Position numbers and translations under genes: made by a program. From NCBI RefSeq assembly GCF_010015445.1, contig NC_053116.1:5593568-5657567 (forward strand): a stretch of DNA of 64,000 bases. Reading direction: 5' to 3'. The notes beneath the pieces are model-generated. The model searched no databases. It was not told the origin of the DNA and saw nothing but the letters and a program-made list of their open reading frames with translations. Shown piece after piece: positions 11,211 to 22,256 of this stretch (within the stretch, counting starts at the first letter, position 1; every line of letters starts with the position of its first letter). This DNA is from Perca fluviatilis. Lineage: Eukaryota; Chordata; Actinopteri; Perciformes; Percidae.

Positions 11211-13096
11211 GGCTGGGCCATGAAGAATATGTCAGTCTAAATGAAGCCACTCCTCCCAGTCATATTAATACTCAAATTCCTAGAGGCTCAGGCCGAGGAG
11301 GGGGAGTTGCAGCCATCTTTGATTCAAGCCTGTTAATTAATCATAAACCAAAACTACATTTTAACTCGTTTGAAAGTCTTGTTCTTGATCTTCAACATCC
11401 AAAATGGAAAACATTACAGCCAATTATATTTGTTGTTATTTACAGGGCTCCAGGTTTGTATTCAGAATTTTTATCTGAATTCTCAGAGTTTTTATCATGT
11501 TTAGTCCTTAAATCAGACAAAGTACTTATTGTAGGTGATTTTAATATCCATGTGGACGTTGACAATGATAGCCTTAGTACTGCTTTCAACTCATTGTTAG
11601 ATTCAATCGGTTTCAGTCAGAGTGTGCACAAGGCGACGCACTGTTTTAACCACACCCTCGACCTTGTGCTGGCATATGGTATTGAAATTGAGGATTTAAT
11701 AATATTTTCGCAGAATTCGGTATTATCAGATCATTCTTTAATTACTTTCGAATTCTTAATACCTGACTATACTAAATTAGTAAAAAACATCTACACTAGA
11801 TGCCTATCTGACAGTGCTATAGCTAAATTTAAGGAAGATATTCCAACAGCATTTGACTCTATGTCATGCCTTAACATAACAGAGGACCTTTATGTTAACC
11901 TCAGTAACTCCCAAATTGATACATTTGTAGACGGTGCTACCATCTGCCTACGGACGACTTTAGACTCTGTTGCTCCCCTCAAAAAGAAGATGATGAAGCA
12001 AAGGAAATTAGCACCTTGGTATAACTCCCAAACTCGCAAATTAAAACAAATCTCTCGAAACCTCGAAAGTAAATGGCGTTCCACCAAAGTGGAAGAATCT
12101 TGTTTGGATTGGCAAGAAAGTCTCAAAACCTATAGGAAGGCCCTAAGAAAGGCCAGATCAGACTATTACTCATCACTAATAGAAGAAAATAAGAACAACC
12201 CAAGGTTTCTTTTCAGCACTGTAGGCAGGCTGACAAAGAGTCACAGGTCTACTGAGCCATCTATTCCTCTAGCTCTGAGTAGTGATGACTTCATGAGCTT
12301 CTTTAATGATAAAATTATAACAATTAGAGCTAAAATCCATCACCTTTTGCCCTCAACTTCTAACGGTTCACCTTTAAACGCAGGACCGCTAGAAAGAACG
12401 ACTAGTCCCGACATATTTTTAGATTGCTTTTATCCTATAGACCTTAAACAATTAATGTTAAAGGTATCTTCAGCTAAGCCATCTACCTGTCTCTTAGACC
12501 ATATCCTCAGGATATATCCTTTAACGCCCATCTAAAACAAACCTCAAGAACAGCCTTCTTTCATCTTGGTAACATTGCCAAAATTAGGAATATCCTGTCT
12601 CAAAACGATGCTGAAAAATGTGTCCACGCATTCGTTACTTCCAGGCTGAACTATTGTAATTCCCTACTGTCAGGTTGCTCAAATAAGTCCCTTAAGACTC
12701 TCCAGCTGATCCAGAGTGCTGCAGCGCGTGTTCTCACAAGAACTAAGAAAAGAGATCATATTTCTCCTGTATTAGCTTCTCTGCATTGGCTTCCTGTAAA
12801 ATCCAGGATTGAATTTAAAATCCTTCTCCTGACCTACAAAGCTCTAAATGGTCAAGCACCATCATATCTGGAAGAGCTCCTAATACCTTATTGTCCCACT
12901 AGAGCACTGCGCTCCCAGAATGCAGAGTTACTTGTGGTACCTAGAGTCTCTAAAAGTAGAATGGGAGCCAGAGCCTTTAGTTATCAGGCTCCTCTCCTAT
13001 GGAACCAGCTCCCAATCTGGGTTCGGGGGGCAGAAACTGTCACCACATTCAAGAATGAACTTAAAACTCTCCTATTTGATAAATATTATATACTAT
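11211..13096 (+). pseudogene. L2 ORF2 pseudogene (endonuclease joined to C-terminus)
   Basis: ORF2 of L2 elements encodes an APE-like endonuclease and a reverse transcriptase used for target-primed reverse transcription. Here 11456-12535 is open and contains GDFNIHVDVDND (active-site Asp/Asn), THCFNHTLDLVL and SDHSLI (catalytic Asp/His). The upstream LTET motif is lost by truncation. The frame runs into STCLLDHIL, then meets C-terminal sequence (ISFN-type, then HWLPVKSRIEFKILLLTYK) in another frame. The junction atcctcaggatatatcc removes all reverse transcriptase catalytic motifs. Not functional. Confidence 0.92.
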
Positions 13097-13960
13097 AATA
13101 TAATATTATAGTTAGAGAGTGAGGAATTACAGTGTCCACCTAACTGGCCCACATGCTTCTCTTCATAATTGTTAAATTAATAATATATAACAAAAGTAGA
13201 GGGAGGCAGGCCAGCACAGCCCGATCCGGCAGGTTAGAGTTCCAAGCCCGAACAAGCTACCTCTCCTTATGACCTGTCTCTCTTAGTTACGCTGTTATAG
13301 TTTTAGACTGCCGGGGGACTTCCTTCCTTTGACACACTGAGCTGCTCTCTCCTCTCCCTTTCTATTACCATTTGTGTGCATCCCGTCCCAGAAATGCTTG
13401 TTATTAATCCTAGCTTCTGGGGAGTTTACTCCCCGGAGTCCTTATGTTTTTTCCCCCAGCGTATTTCCTTGGAGAACGTTGGCACCAAGATCCTGGTTGC
13501 AGCTGTCGCCGTTGTCCTGCTGCACTCCCTGCTGAGCTCCGCGGTGCCATGCAATGTCATGCTGCATCCTGCTGAACCCTGCAGCTTCCTACTACGTCCA
13601 TCCATGCTCTGCTGGGCCACGCTACATCCTGTAACGCCTTGCAGTGCACTGATATGACATGAACTACTACGACTACCATTTGAAGTCACTGTTCCATTAT
13701 TAATGTGACTATTATCGCCACTGTTCATCATATCCCCAACCAGCACCGTCAGACACCGCCTACCAAGAGCCTGGGTCTGTCCGAGGTTTCTTCCCAAGAG
13801 GGAGTTTTTCCTTGCCACTGTCGCACTGCTTGCTCTTGAGGGAATTACTGTGGCTTTGTAAATTAGAGTGTGGTCTAGACCTACTCTATCTGTAAAGTGT
13901 CTCGAGATAACTCGTGTTATGATTTGATACTATAAATAAAATTGAATTAAATGAATTGAC
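11211..13960 (+). mobile_element. L2-clade LINE copy 1, 5'-truncated, internally deleted
   Basis: Begins abruptly inside the endonuclease (ggctgggccatgaagaatat, matching the L2 copy at 42411) and ends with the L2-type 3' terminus ...gatactataaataaaattg followed by short ATTGAATTAA-like repeats. The body is endonuclease plus linker (to about 12515), then the C-terminal region (12516-13095), then a roughly 850-bp 3' UTR with GTCAGACACCGCCTACCAAG and gaggtttcttcccaagaggg. The reverse transcriptase core is missing. Very similar to the copies at 14133 and 40353. Confidence 0.92.
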
Positions 13961-14132
13961 AGCCTAGTACCAGCCAGAAACACGCTGAGTTCAGTCCTTG
14001 CTCAACCAATTTGTGTCTTTTGAATAACATTGATCCATGAGATGATATGCATTATTTGAATGTGACACTGCTCTTTGGGAGATGAATATGTCTGATTGCA
14101 TTTTACAGTGAGCATTCTTCAGCAACAACAGT
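13961..14132. other. Spacer between two L2 copies
   Basis: 172 bp without recognisable feature, separating the tail of L2 copy 1 from the truncated 5' end of L2 copy 2. Confidence 0.4.
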
Positions 14133-16282
14133 AACCTTCCCTTTCTATCCAAGATCCTTGAGAAGGTAGTTGCTAATCAGTTATGTGATTTTCTACATAG
14201 CAATAGTTTATTTGATGACTTTCAATCAGGATTTAGAAAGAATCATAGCACAGAGACGGCACTGGTGAAAATTACTAACGACCTTCTAACTGCTGCAGAC
14301 AAAGGACCTGTCTCCATTCTTGTTTTACTAGATCTTAGTGCTGCATTTGACACTATTGACCACACAATCCTGTTACAGAGATTGGAACATTTAGTTGGCA
14401 TTAAAGGAATCGCTCTAAGCTGGTTTAAGTCCTATTTCTCTGATCGATCTCAATTTGTTAATGTTAATGATAAATCCTCCAAGTACGCTAAAGTTAGCCA
14501 TGGCGTTCTACAAGGCTCAGTGCTTGGACCAACTCTATTCTCCTTATATATGCTTCCTCTTGGTAATATTATTAGGAAACACTCAATTAACTTTCACTGC
14601 TATGCGGATGACACCCAATTATACTTGTCAATCAAACCAGACGAAACCAGTCAGCTAGCTAAACTTCAAGCGTGCATTAAAGATATAAAATCCTGGATGA
14701 CCTATAATTTTCTGATGTTAAATTCTAAGAAAACTGAAGTTATTGTGCTGGGCCTTAAACAACTCCGAACTTCATTATCTAAAGACATAGCTACTCTGGA
14801 TGGTATTGCCCTGGCCTCCAGCACTACTGTCAGAAATCTAGGGGTTATTTTTGATCAGGATATATCCTTTAACACCCATCTAAAACAAACCTCAAGAACA
14901 ACCTTTTTTCATCTTCGTAACATTGCCAAAATTAGGAATATCCTGTCTCAAAACGATGCTGAAAAACTAGTCCATGCATTCGTTACTTCCAGGCTGGACT
15001 ATTGTAATTCCATACAGTCAGGTTGCTCAAATAAGTCCCTTAAGACTCTCCAGCTGATCCAGAATGCTGCAGCATGTGTTCTCACAAGAACTAAGAAAAG
15101 AGATCATATTTCTCCTGTATTAGCCTTTCTGCATTGGCTTCCTGTAAAATCCAGAATTGAATTTAAAATCCTTCTCCTGACCTACAAAACTCTAAATGAT
15201 CAAGCACCATCATATCTAGAAGAGCTCCTAATACCTTATTGTCCCACTAGAGCACTGCGCTCCCAGAATGCAGAGTTACTTGTGGTACCTAGAGTCTCTA
15301 AAAGTAGAATGGGAGCCAGAGCCTTCAGTTTTCAGGCTCCTCTCCTATGGAACCAGCTCCCAATCTGGGTTCGGGGGGCAGAAACTGTCACTGCATTTAA
15401 GAATGAACTTAAAACTCTATTTGATAAAGCTTATAGTTAGGGAGTGAGGAGTTGCAGCGTCCGCCTAACCAGGCCCACATGCTTCTCTTCATAGTCGTTA
15501 GATTAATAATATAACAAAAGTAGAGGGAGGCAGGCCAGCACAGCCCGATCCGGCAGGGGAGAGTTTCAAGCCCGAACAGGCTACCTCTCCTTATGACCTG
15601 TCTCTCTTAGTTACGCTGTTATAGTTTTAGACTGCCGGGGGACTTCCTTCCTTTGACACACTGAGCTGCTCTCTCCTCTCCCTTTCTATTACCATTTGTG
15701 TGCATCCCGTCCCAGAAATGCTTGTTACTAATCCTAGCTTCTGGGGAGTTTACTCCCCGGAGTCCTTATGTTTTTTCCCCAGCGTATTTCCTTGGAGAAC
15801 GTTGGCACCAAGATCTTGGTTGCAGCTGTCGCCGTGGTCCTGCTGCACTCACTGCTAAGCTCTGCAGTGCCCTGCAATGTCATGCTGCGTCCTGCTGAAC
15901 CCTGCTGCTTCCTGCTACGTCCATCCATGCTCTGCCACGCTACATCCTGTAACGCCCTGCAGCGCACTGATATGACATGAACTACTACGACCATTTGAAG
16001 TCACTGTTCCATTATTAATGTGACTATTACTCCCACTGTTCATCGCATCCCCAACCGGCACCGTCAGACACCGCCTACCAAGAGCCTGGGTCTGTCCGAG
16101 GTTTCTTCCCAAGAGGGAGTTTTTCCTCGCCACTGTCGCACTGCTTGCTCTTGAGGGAATTACTGTAATTGTTGGGGCTTTGTAAATTATAGAGTGTGGT
16201 CTAGACCTACTCTATCTGTAAAGTGTCTCGAGATAACTCGTTATGATTTGATACTATAAATAAAACTTAATTGAATTGAATT
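14133..16282 (+). mobile_element. L2-clade LINE copy 2, 5'-truncated
   Basis: Starts within the reverse transcriptase (LPFLSKILEKVV) and runs through an uninterrupted C-terminal frame, the 3' UTR and a terminal repeat ...aaataaaacttaattgaattg. The 3' UTR is nearly identical to that of copy 1, including the ggggagtttactccccgg palindrome and the ctcgagataactcg block close to the 3' end. Confidence 0.93.
14136..15440 (+). CDS. L2 reverse transcriptase fragment, long open frame
   Basis: Open without stops for about 434 codons; the first Met is at 14265 (391 codons), but similarity begins before it, so the true protein start is lost. Motifs in order: FQSGFRKNHSTETAL; LLDLSAAFDTIDH (catalytic Asp); GVLQGSVLGP (family GVPQGS, Pro replaced by Leu); CYADDTQLY (catalytic Asp pair); LNSKKTEVIVLG; NLGVIFD; then the C-terminal HWLPVKSRIEFK and LLWNQLPIWVRG blocks. 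The endonuclease half is absent. It is intact in the catalytic centre but could act at most in trans and lacks a known promoter. The Pro-to-Leu change probably weakens it. Confidence 0.9.
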   Translation, partial: LPFLSKILEKVVANQLCDFLHSNSLFDDFQSGFRKNHSTETALVKITNDLLTAADKGPVSILVLLDLSAAFDTIDHTILLQRLEHLVGIKGIALSWFKSYFSDRSQFVNVNDKSSKYAKVSHGVLQGSVLGPTLFSLYMLPLGNIIRKHSINFHCYADDTQLYLSIKPDETSQLAKLQACIKDIKSWMTYNFLMLNSKKTEVIVLGLKQLRTSLSKDIATLDGIALASSTTVRNLGVIFDQDISFNTHLKQTSRTTFFHLRNIAKIRNILSQNDAEKLVHAFVTSRLDYCNSIQSGCSNKSLKTLQLIQNAAACVLTRTKKRDHISPVLAFLHWLPVKSRIEFKILLLTYKTLNDQAPSYLEELLIPYCPTRALRSQNAELLVVPRVSKSRMGARAFSFQAPLLWNQLPIWVRGAETVTAFKNELKTLFDKAYS

Positions 16283-16329
16283 AAGTTCCCACGAAACAGT
16301 CAGTCTGTGCCTGAACACGGTGACAAACA

Positions 16330-16614
16330 GTTCATCATTAGCTTACTATTGAGGCTCTGGACCTTCTTGAGCAGCTTTGCTCTGTCAAGCACCAAAAGAG
16401 TTTCTGAAATACTTTAAGTACTCAAGCTTCTTGGTATACTCAAGTTTGAGAGGGTAGATCAATCCCATCAACACGTTCGGTTTCCACACACGTTCAGCAC
16501 TTGGTTTCCCTCCATCGCAATCGACACGCCTGCTGTATGCTCCTTGTCTGCAGGATTATGGATCACAAGCACCTTCATGGTTTAGTCCATGTCGTCCTCA
16601 TTTTCATCCTCCAT
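16330..16614 (-). pseudogene. C-terminal exon remnant resembling fish SAMD3-like multicopy proteins
   Basis: On the minus strand the frame opens MEDENEDDMD and, after a stop, continues MKVLVIHNPADKE and VSIAMEGNQVL. In a shifted frame it then reads VLMGLIYPLKLEYTKKLEYL, and in a third LLKKVQSLNSKLM. I recall the pattern (a MGLIYALNL...YP...LKYTFE...KVQSLK-type tail) from uncharacterised, SAMD3-like fish proteins. One in-frame stop and at least two frameshifts make it dead. Upstream exons are not visible; a ctgcaagcagcg-type repeat lies directly next to it. Confidence 0.5.
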
Positions 16615-16630
16615 TTTAAAAAAAGAAACT

Positions 16631-17010
16631 AAATTAAAGCTGCAAGCAGCGAGGGACGGGCCCTCGCGCCTGTGCGCGTCGGGGTTACTGGCGGACGCCG
16701 CTCCTTGCGACCATACATTTGCGTGGCACTCAAATCGTCCCCAATGAACCCTGCTGAGTTCAATGATACCTCACACAAGACTCTACGACATACAGTTCAT
16801 TAGCTGTGAAAGGCGGCGTGGCCTAAGCGTAGGGGTCAGGGCAAACCCTTACCAATAATAATGAAAGTCTCTGCTGAGTTCATTGATACACACATAAGAC
16901 TCACATAAGACTCTACTTTTAAACAGCTCACTAGTTATGAAAGGAGCAAACAAAAACAAAACATCACCAATGAATAAGGAACTATCTGCTGAGTTCAATG
17001 ATACCTTTGA
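16631..17010. repeat. Dispersed 'GCTGCAAGCAGCG' repeat with internal tandem units
   Basis: Begins TTAAAGCTGCAAGCAGCG and ...GGGCCCTCGCGCC, a start shared with the element at 58253. The body has about 120-bp units marked by CTGCTGAGTTCAATGATACC at 16751, 16871 and 16987. TTAA at the left edge suggests insertion at TTAA. The right end is not clear. Confidence 0.6.
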
Positions 17011-17323
17011 TACGGTTAAAACGCAACAACTGCAAAAATACACAGAAAAAGTGTTGAGTGAATGCTGACTCAAGGTTATTGTTACCTTGTTAAACATTTG
17101 ATTGCATTAAGGTTACCTCTGGTTGTGGACACTTTTGAGAAATAAAACTTGCCTGGTCAGTTCCTCGTACAGTAAACATACTGAGCAATGTTAACTTTCT
17201 CCACGCCTTGATCAGCTCTGACCCTGTTACATTACATATATTACATAAAAGTTATTATAAAACTTATATAGCACTCTGCAACATCAGGATGAATTGCATG
17301 TGATTCATATCAGACTGCATTAC

Positions 17324-18377
17324 CTCTTGAACATACATTGAGGGCAATCCATTTCTCTCACAAGAGGTCAGGAAAAAGGTGAGGCCAGTAGATGCCTTAT
17401 TATTGTTAACAGGTTCCAGGTACATGATCTGGACACAAAGATAAGTACCCCTTAAATATAGGACATTTTTAGCCTTGTATTAACCCTGTGTGCAAGTCAA
17501 TGCTACACATTGCAACAGTTGCATTTCATAGTGTTATATGCCACTTAATATGTGGGAAATTATCTAAAAATCAATGTCATAACTGTCTCAAGAATACATT
17601 ATTTTAATCAGAATACCTTTCTGGAGAAGCCATCAATGCTCCCAAAAATGACTATGTTATACCTGTTCCGGACAAAGTAGAATTAAGTGTATGCATTTTA
17701 CAGATGCTAGATTTATTTTACAACTGCATTTGAAAACAAGTTACCTTATGAGTTTGTGGTTAGTATCCACATGCACAAGTGAAAGGGGTGTCCTTACAGA
17801 GTAGCTTCTTCTCACAACACAGCCTACCTGTGTCAAAGAAGCAAAAATCCCAGCTGCATCTGCTCTGTGCATAGCTGCCTTCATTCTGCTCCACTGTACC
17901 CTGTGGCCTAAGGACCTCAGTCTTCCCATGACTAACCTCTAGCCACTATGGGGCATCTGAGCTTTGATTTCAGACACTCAAGTGTCAAGCTCCTGGTCTG
18001 ACATTGTACTGTAAGACCCTGACACAGAAATTCCAAATTCTGCCATTCAACGGAATACTGTGATGTTACTGACTCCCAGCAGTTTTGCTATACATGGTAT
18101 GGGCAGCTGGGTGTCTATCAAGTCCTGTAACTTGTCCTGTTGCATGATGAATTTGGGTCACCCCCTTGCACTGTCTGTACATCAACATATGGAAAATCTT
18201 GATAATTTTCCACCTGACATTTAACCAGGTTGCACAGTTCTCTTAGAGCATTAACTATATTCCCTGGCAACTTCATTTGCTCTACCAATTAAGATAATCC
18301 AGGTCCAAGTCAGGATGGCTGACCACGTATTGCATCTTGTTTTGCAATCTCTCTAAGATGTGACGTCTAAGCAGGTT
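17324..18377 (-). pseudogene. Multi-exon integrase-core-domain gene remnant (fish multicopy family)
   Basis: Exons on the minus strand: 18377-17745, 17662-17617 and 17428-17324, each with AG/GT boundaries and matching phases (phase 2, then phase 0). Decoded blocks include RRHILERLQNKMQYVVSHPD, LPGNIVNALRELCNLVK, KLQDLIDTQLPIPCIAKLLG (helix-turn-helix-like), MPHSG, LRSLGHRVQWSRMKAAMHRA, VVRRSYSV, LVHVDTNHKLIR (first Asp of an rve/DDE-type core), YNIVIFGSIDGFSRK and IMYLEPVNNNKAS. I recall this order from intron-bearing fish proteins annotated only as integrase core domain. Lesions: frameshifts near 18300 and 18160, a stop in FR*MAEF, and no second catalytic Asp. Introns argue against a recent retrocopy. 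Confidence 0.65.
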
Positions 18378-18544
18378 CTGTAGGAAAACACATTTCATGT
18401 TACACAATTTATCTTAAAAAAGAATCATTGTGCATTTCTCTAAAGCAAACGTAGTGAGGTCAACATGCAATCTTAAATTAAAAATTACTTGAAGCTATTT
18501 TCATGTATGACATTGTCAATACCACTTTCTAATAAGGCAACCTT
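18378..18544. other. Short non-coding spacer
   Basis: No further exon of the integrase-type gene can be recognised upstream on the minus strand before the TTAA element begins. Confidence 0.35.
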
Positions 18545-20660
18545 TTAAAGGGGTGATAGAATGATTATATAGGGTATTTCACACTGTTCCTTAACGTCTC
18601 CTAATGGGGTATGTAACATTGGTTGGGCTGATAATGGCCCAGGTGCTATTTGTTTTGGCCCTTATGCATCCCTGTGTAATGGCTCTATTTGGAACGACAG
18701 CTTTCTTCCAAATATGGTATGCTCATGAATATTTAGATGAGCTGCAAGCTGATTGAGCAAATCCCCCATACACACACATTAGAGATACGAGCTGATTGGT
18801 TGAGCGAATCCCCATACACAGACATTAGAGACGCGACAGCAGGGCTCATATTTCTGACACACCCACACACACCCAAATACAGACACTCTGGGCCTGATTT
18901 ACTAACACTAGCGCAGTTTGCGCTGCGTCTGTTTATGCGAGTTCGGTAATAGCGCACGCTATGCTTCCACATTTTGTGTAGTATTTATCAACCCTGACAC
19001 CCATCAGGCAATCAGCGTCTTTCTCCGCCCACTATACCGTAAAATTGCGCTGTAGCAAAGCGGTACTGGTGCTATGATATGACTGAGTGCAGACTGCGAT
19101 ATTCCCACTGCTGATGCTATGACTGTTTGAAATGATCCTGATGCCAATATTTGTAATGTAGCGAGGAGTTTAACAACTGCTGGAATGGGATGTGAACGCT
19201 GAGTGGGAGATTCAATTTCATCTTTGATTTCTTCCAGTAACTCTAATATTGCATGGCTGCTTGATCTGTAACGCTAAATGATGTTGTGTTCACTGACAAA
19301 GTGTGATTGTTGTGTTAAAAATATTTTACACTACTAAATATTTTCATTTATGTCTTCGTCTTGCTCAAATTACTGTTGCCATTTCACCAACGGCATAAAG
19401 GTCTACGAGGAAACTCGACTGCGGCTGGTTTAGACCTGCTTTTAAGAGGCGGAGAATTTCCCCCGCATATATAATTAGGTGCACTTTGTGCTTATCCTCC
19501 CACCTTTTTGGGTGGAACTCCCACTTTCCCCACGACCCTCCCACGAACACATATTGAAAGCGCAACTTGTCTCTTCTCGCTCATGTGGCAGACAATCTGC
19601 GATTCTACCCAAGTGTGCCCTGTTTGTAAATATGCCGCATCGGTTACGTCCGTCTTTGCGACCAATTAGCGCCTGGAAACAGGCGCAAACGGCTTGATAA
19701 ATCTAGCCCTCTGTCTGTTACATGCCCAGGCGAGAGCCGCAGCGGCTAAAACAGCCGAGACAAAATAAAAAAGTTTCGACACTTTCATTATAACTTTCAT
19801 TATAACTTGTTCTAACGTTACTCTTGCGACATAAAAAAAACTCCACCAAAGAATTACAACTCACCGTTTTAGCTAGTAAGCGCGGGGAGAGGAGAGTGAA
19901 CCCCTGCAAGAGGAGAGTGAACCCCTGCAAGCTTGTCCTCTGCCAGTGCCTCTGCAGCACTGCGTTAGATCCCCAACTCCTCTCGTCCGATATACTTGTT
20001 CTAAACCCTTTTCTCTGGGCCAGTAAGCTATTCCGTTGTACAGTCTGCAACACTGCATTTACGACCGTGGTTCATTTTCAATATACTTGCAAAACCTCCA
20101 AACTTTCTTCTTTTCTAAAGTACACTGCGCAGCTTGTGTGTGAGATCCTGACAGAGCTCCAGCTCAGCGGGTCTGTGAAGGGGGAGAGGCCGACCTGGAA
20201 GGCAGCAAACCTGGCCGGCAGCCGCCGCCTGTCCCGGCAGATTGTGGAGCTCGTAAAGTCCAACATTGTCTTACCAAATTTGCAATTAGCCATACATTTT
20301 CATAAAACTGCCCATATTGGAGCTTTATATAGTTGATTTCTTGCATAAAAAAGTCTCAAAATTAATTTTGTAATGGAATAGCAGAGATCTGCACGACCTA
20401 GATTTAGAAGACTAACTGACGTCAGATCAGTTAGTGGCCTATGTAAATTTTGGGGCGTTACAAAGATAGAATGTTGAGCCAAATGAGGAGGATTTGAGAA
20501 GTTGATGTCAACTTTCAGCTTTGTTCAGATTCACCCGTTTTCAGAGGCAGTTTCAAATTGCGAGATTTGCAGAGGAAAGAGGTGTCAATGGGATTTTGAG
20601 GTTCTATGTATGTCCTATTTGACAGGGTAAAATCGGTTTTGCATTCTATCACCCCTTTAA
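18545..20660. mobile_element. TTAA-flanked non-autonomous DNA element
   Basis: Termini TTAAAGGGGTGATAGAATG at the left (18545) and CATTCTATCACCCCTTTAA at the right (20660) are perfect inverted repeats for at least 19 bp including TTAA, the target preference of piggyBac and Kolobok elements. No transposase is seen. It has a 21-bp exact tandem duplication at 19890-19931 and is interrupted by a second element at 18890-19709. The 170-codon open frame at 19824-20336 shows no domain and is not called. Confidence 0.8.
18890..19709. mobile_element. Harbinger-like non-autonomous element nested in the TTAA element
   Basis: Inverted ends GGGCCTGATTTACTAA (18890) and TTGATAAATCTAGCCC (19709) are flanked by TCT on both sides (18887-18889, 19710-19712), a 3-bp target duplication as expected for Harbinger, although the usual target is TWA/CWG. 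About 820 bp, no coding capacity. A related truncated copy lies inverted at 33168-33510. Confidence 0.72.
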
Positions 20661-21538
20661 AAGCATTAATCTTAATTAATGTTATGAAAAGAATTAATAA
20701 GCATAAGGTTTGGGTTGCCAGGTTGTGAAAATAAATTTTATATACCACCATAAGTCATTAATAAAGGATTAAGAATAAAGGATGTTTTACATTGTCTAAG
20801 TCATCAGATCTGCAGCTTAGGTCTAAGTCCTTAATAAAGGGTTAGTTTCATATTTTATAACTGATCAGGTCTGTAGTTTTTTCATTAATAAAAATAATAA
20901 AGGTCTGCAGTTAGAAAGGTTAATAAATTGGATTATCCTATCGCCTATCGCTACATTTGTAGCTATATACAGTCTATGATCGCTACGCAGTAACGTAAGC
21001 CGTAGGGACAATAACGTTAACTAGAAAATTCCGCAAGAAATTTTGACAGTGTGCCTACGACTTGGTGCATATCCGAATAACACTAGCTAAGTATTAATAG
21101 CAGTAGCTGTATTGGCGTACATAGGTCACTCTGTCAGAGAGAGAGAGAGAGAGAGAGAACAATTGTTTAACAATAGCAATAGGGAATGGATGGATGGGTT
21201 TATAAGACACCACAAATGCATACAGGTCAAGACCAGAGTACAGCGTAGTACCACTTACCGTTTCTTTTGAATTTTTATTTCTCACAATGTATACTCCCAT
21301 ACCATGAGTCTGGTGGGTTTAGGATGCTTAAAGTACTGATTATTTACATGGAGTCTGGTGGGTTTAGCGACACGAGCCTTAGCAATACTATATATATATA
21401 TACATAAAAATACCCCAGTTTTGCTTACATTTTAAATGTGAAGTGTTCAGTGTCTTAACCCTTCAGAGATAGACCTTTTTTAAAACCTATTTAAGACCTT
21501 TCTGTTTATCAGCTGGCGCTAAACCCACCAGACTCTAT
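20661..21538. other. Non-coding stretch with a recurring GAGTCTGGTGGGTTT motif
   Basis: No gene. Contains TAATAAAGG-type AT-rich repeats (20750-20900), a (GA)n tract at 21137-21159 and an AT tract near 21389. The motif GAGTCTGGTGGGTTT occurs near 21305 and 21352, inverted near 21523, and as GAGTCTGGTGGATTT near 22446, on both sides of the element at 21539. Confidence 0.5.
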
Positions 21539-22256
21539 TTAAAGTGTCCATATTAGGAAAAAGCACTTTTTCTGGGATTTGGGGTGTTCTTTTGTGTCTC
21601 TGGTGCTTCCACACACATACAAACTTTGAAAAAAATCCATCCATGCTGTTTTGAGTGAGATACAGGTTTCTGAATGTGTCCTGCTTTCAGTCTCCTAGTG
21701 AGCTGTTCAAAATTGGCCTCGGACTGTGACGTCACAGTCCGAAATGAGCTGGCTAACCACAACCGTTAGCTCGTAGCGTTAGCATTAGCCGGCTAATGCT
21801 AGCTTTAGCCGGCTAACGCTAGCATGCTACGTCGTTCTCAATAGCAAAGCACTGCTACAACACACACAAGTTCACCATAATCTACAAAAGAACTACTTAC
21901 ATGTGCGCCCTCATTTAAAAGTCTCCCAGCTAATCCTGCCTTGTAACTGACCAAAGTTGGAGAAACAGGCTTTCTTTTACTGTCTCTAGAGTTAGCTAGC
22001 TGACATGCTCTACATTTGAGCTACTGCGCATGTGCGAGTGCAATCAAAGATAGTACAGAAGAAGAAGATGAAAAGAGGTCTCACTCTGTAGCTAAAACAG
22101 AAACCAGGTGAAAAGAGGATCTACAGCAGTGAGAGAGAGCTGTGCAGTACAACAACAATATGGTGTTTTTTGAAAATTAAACCATGTAAACCTATTCTGG
22201 TAAAACCTTAAAATACAGTTATGAACCTGAAAATGAGCATAATATGGGCGCTTTAA
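21539..22256. mobile_element. TTAA-flanked non-autonomous element, copy 1
   Basis: Ends TTAAAGTGTCCATATTA (left) and ATAATATGGGCGCTTTAA (right). A second, inverted copy is at 61733-62420; the two match through the attaaaccatgtaaacc, ctaaaacagaaaccaggtga and gatgaaaagaggtctcactc blocks. The middle has repeated gctaatgctagc / gctaacgctagc words. No coding capacity. TTAA target suggests piggyBac or Kolobok-type mobilisation. Confidence 0.85.

Noticed and set aside
17324..18377. Retroviral pol fragment
   Set aside because: The integrase-like part is divided by introns with correct splice phases and has no adjacent reverse transcriptase or protease.
19824..20336. 170-codon plus-strand open frame
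   Set aside because: It lies inside a non-autonomous TTAA element, overlaps a 21-bp tandem duplication and shows no known domain.
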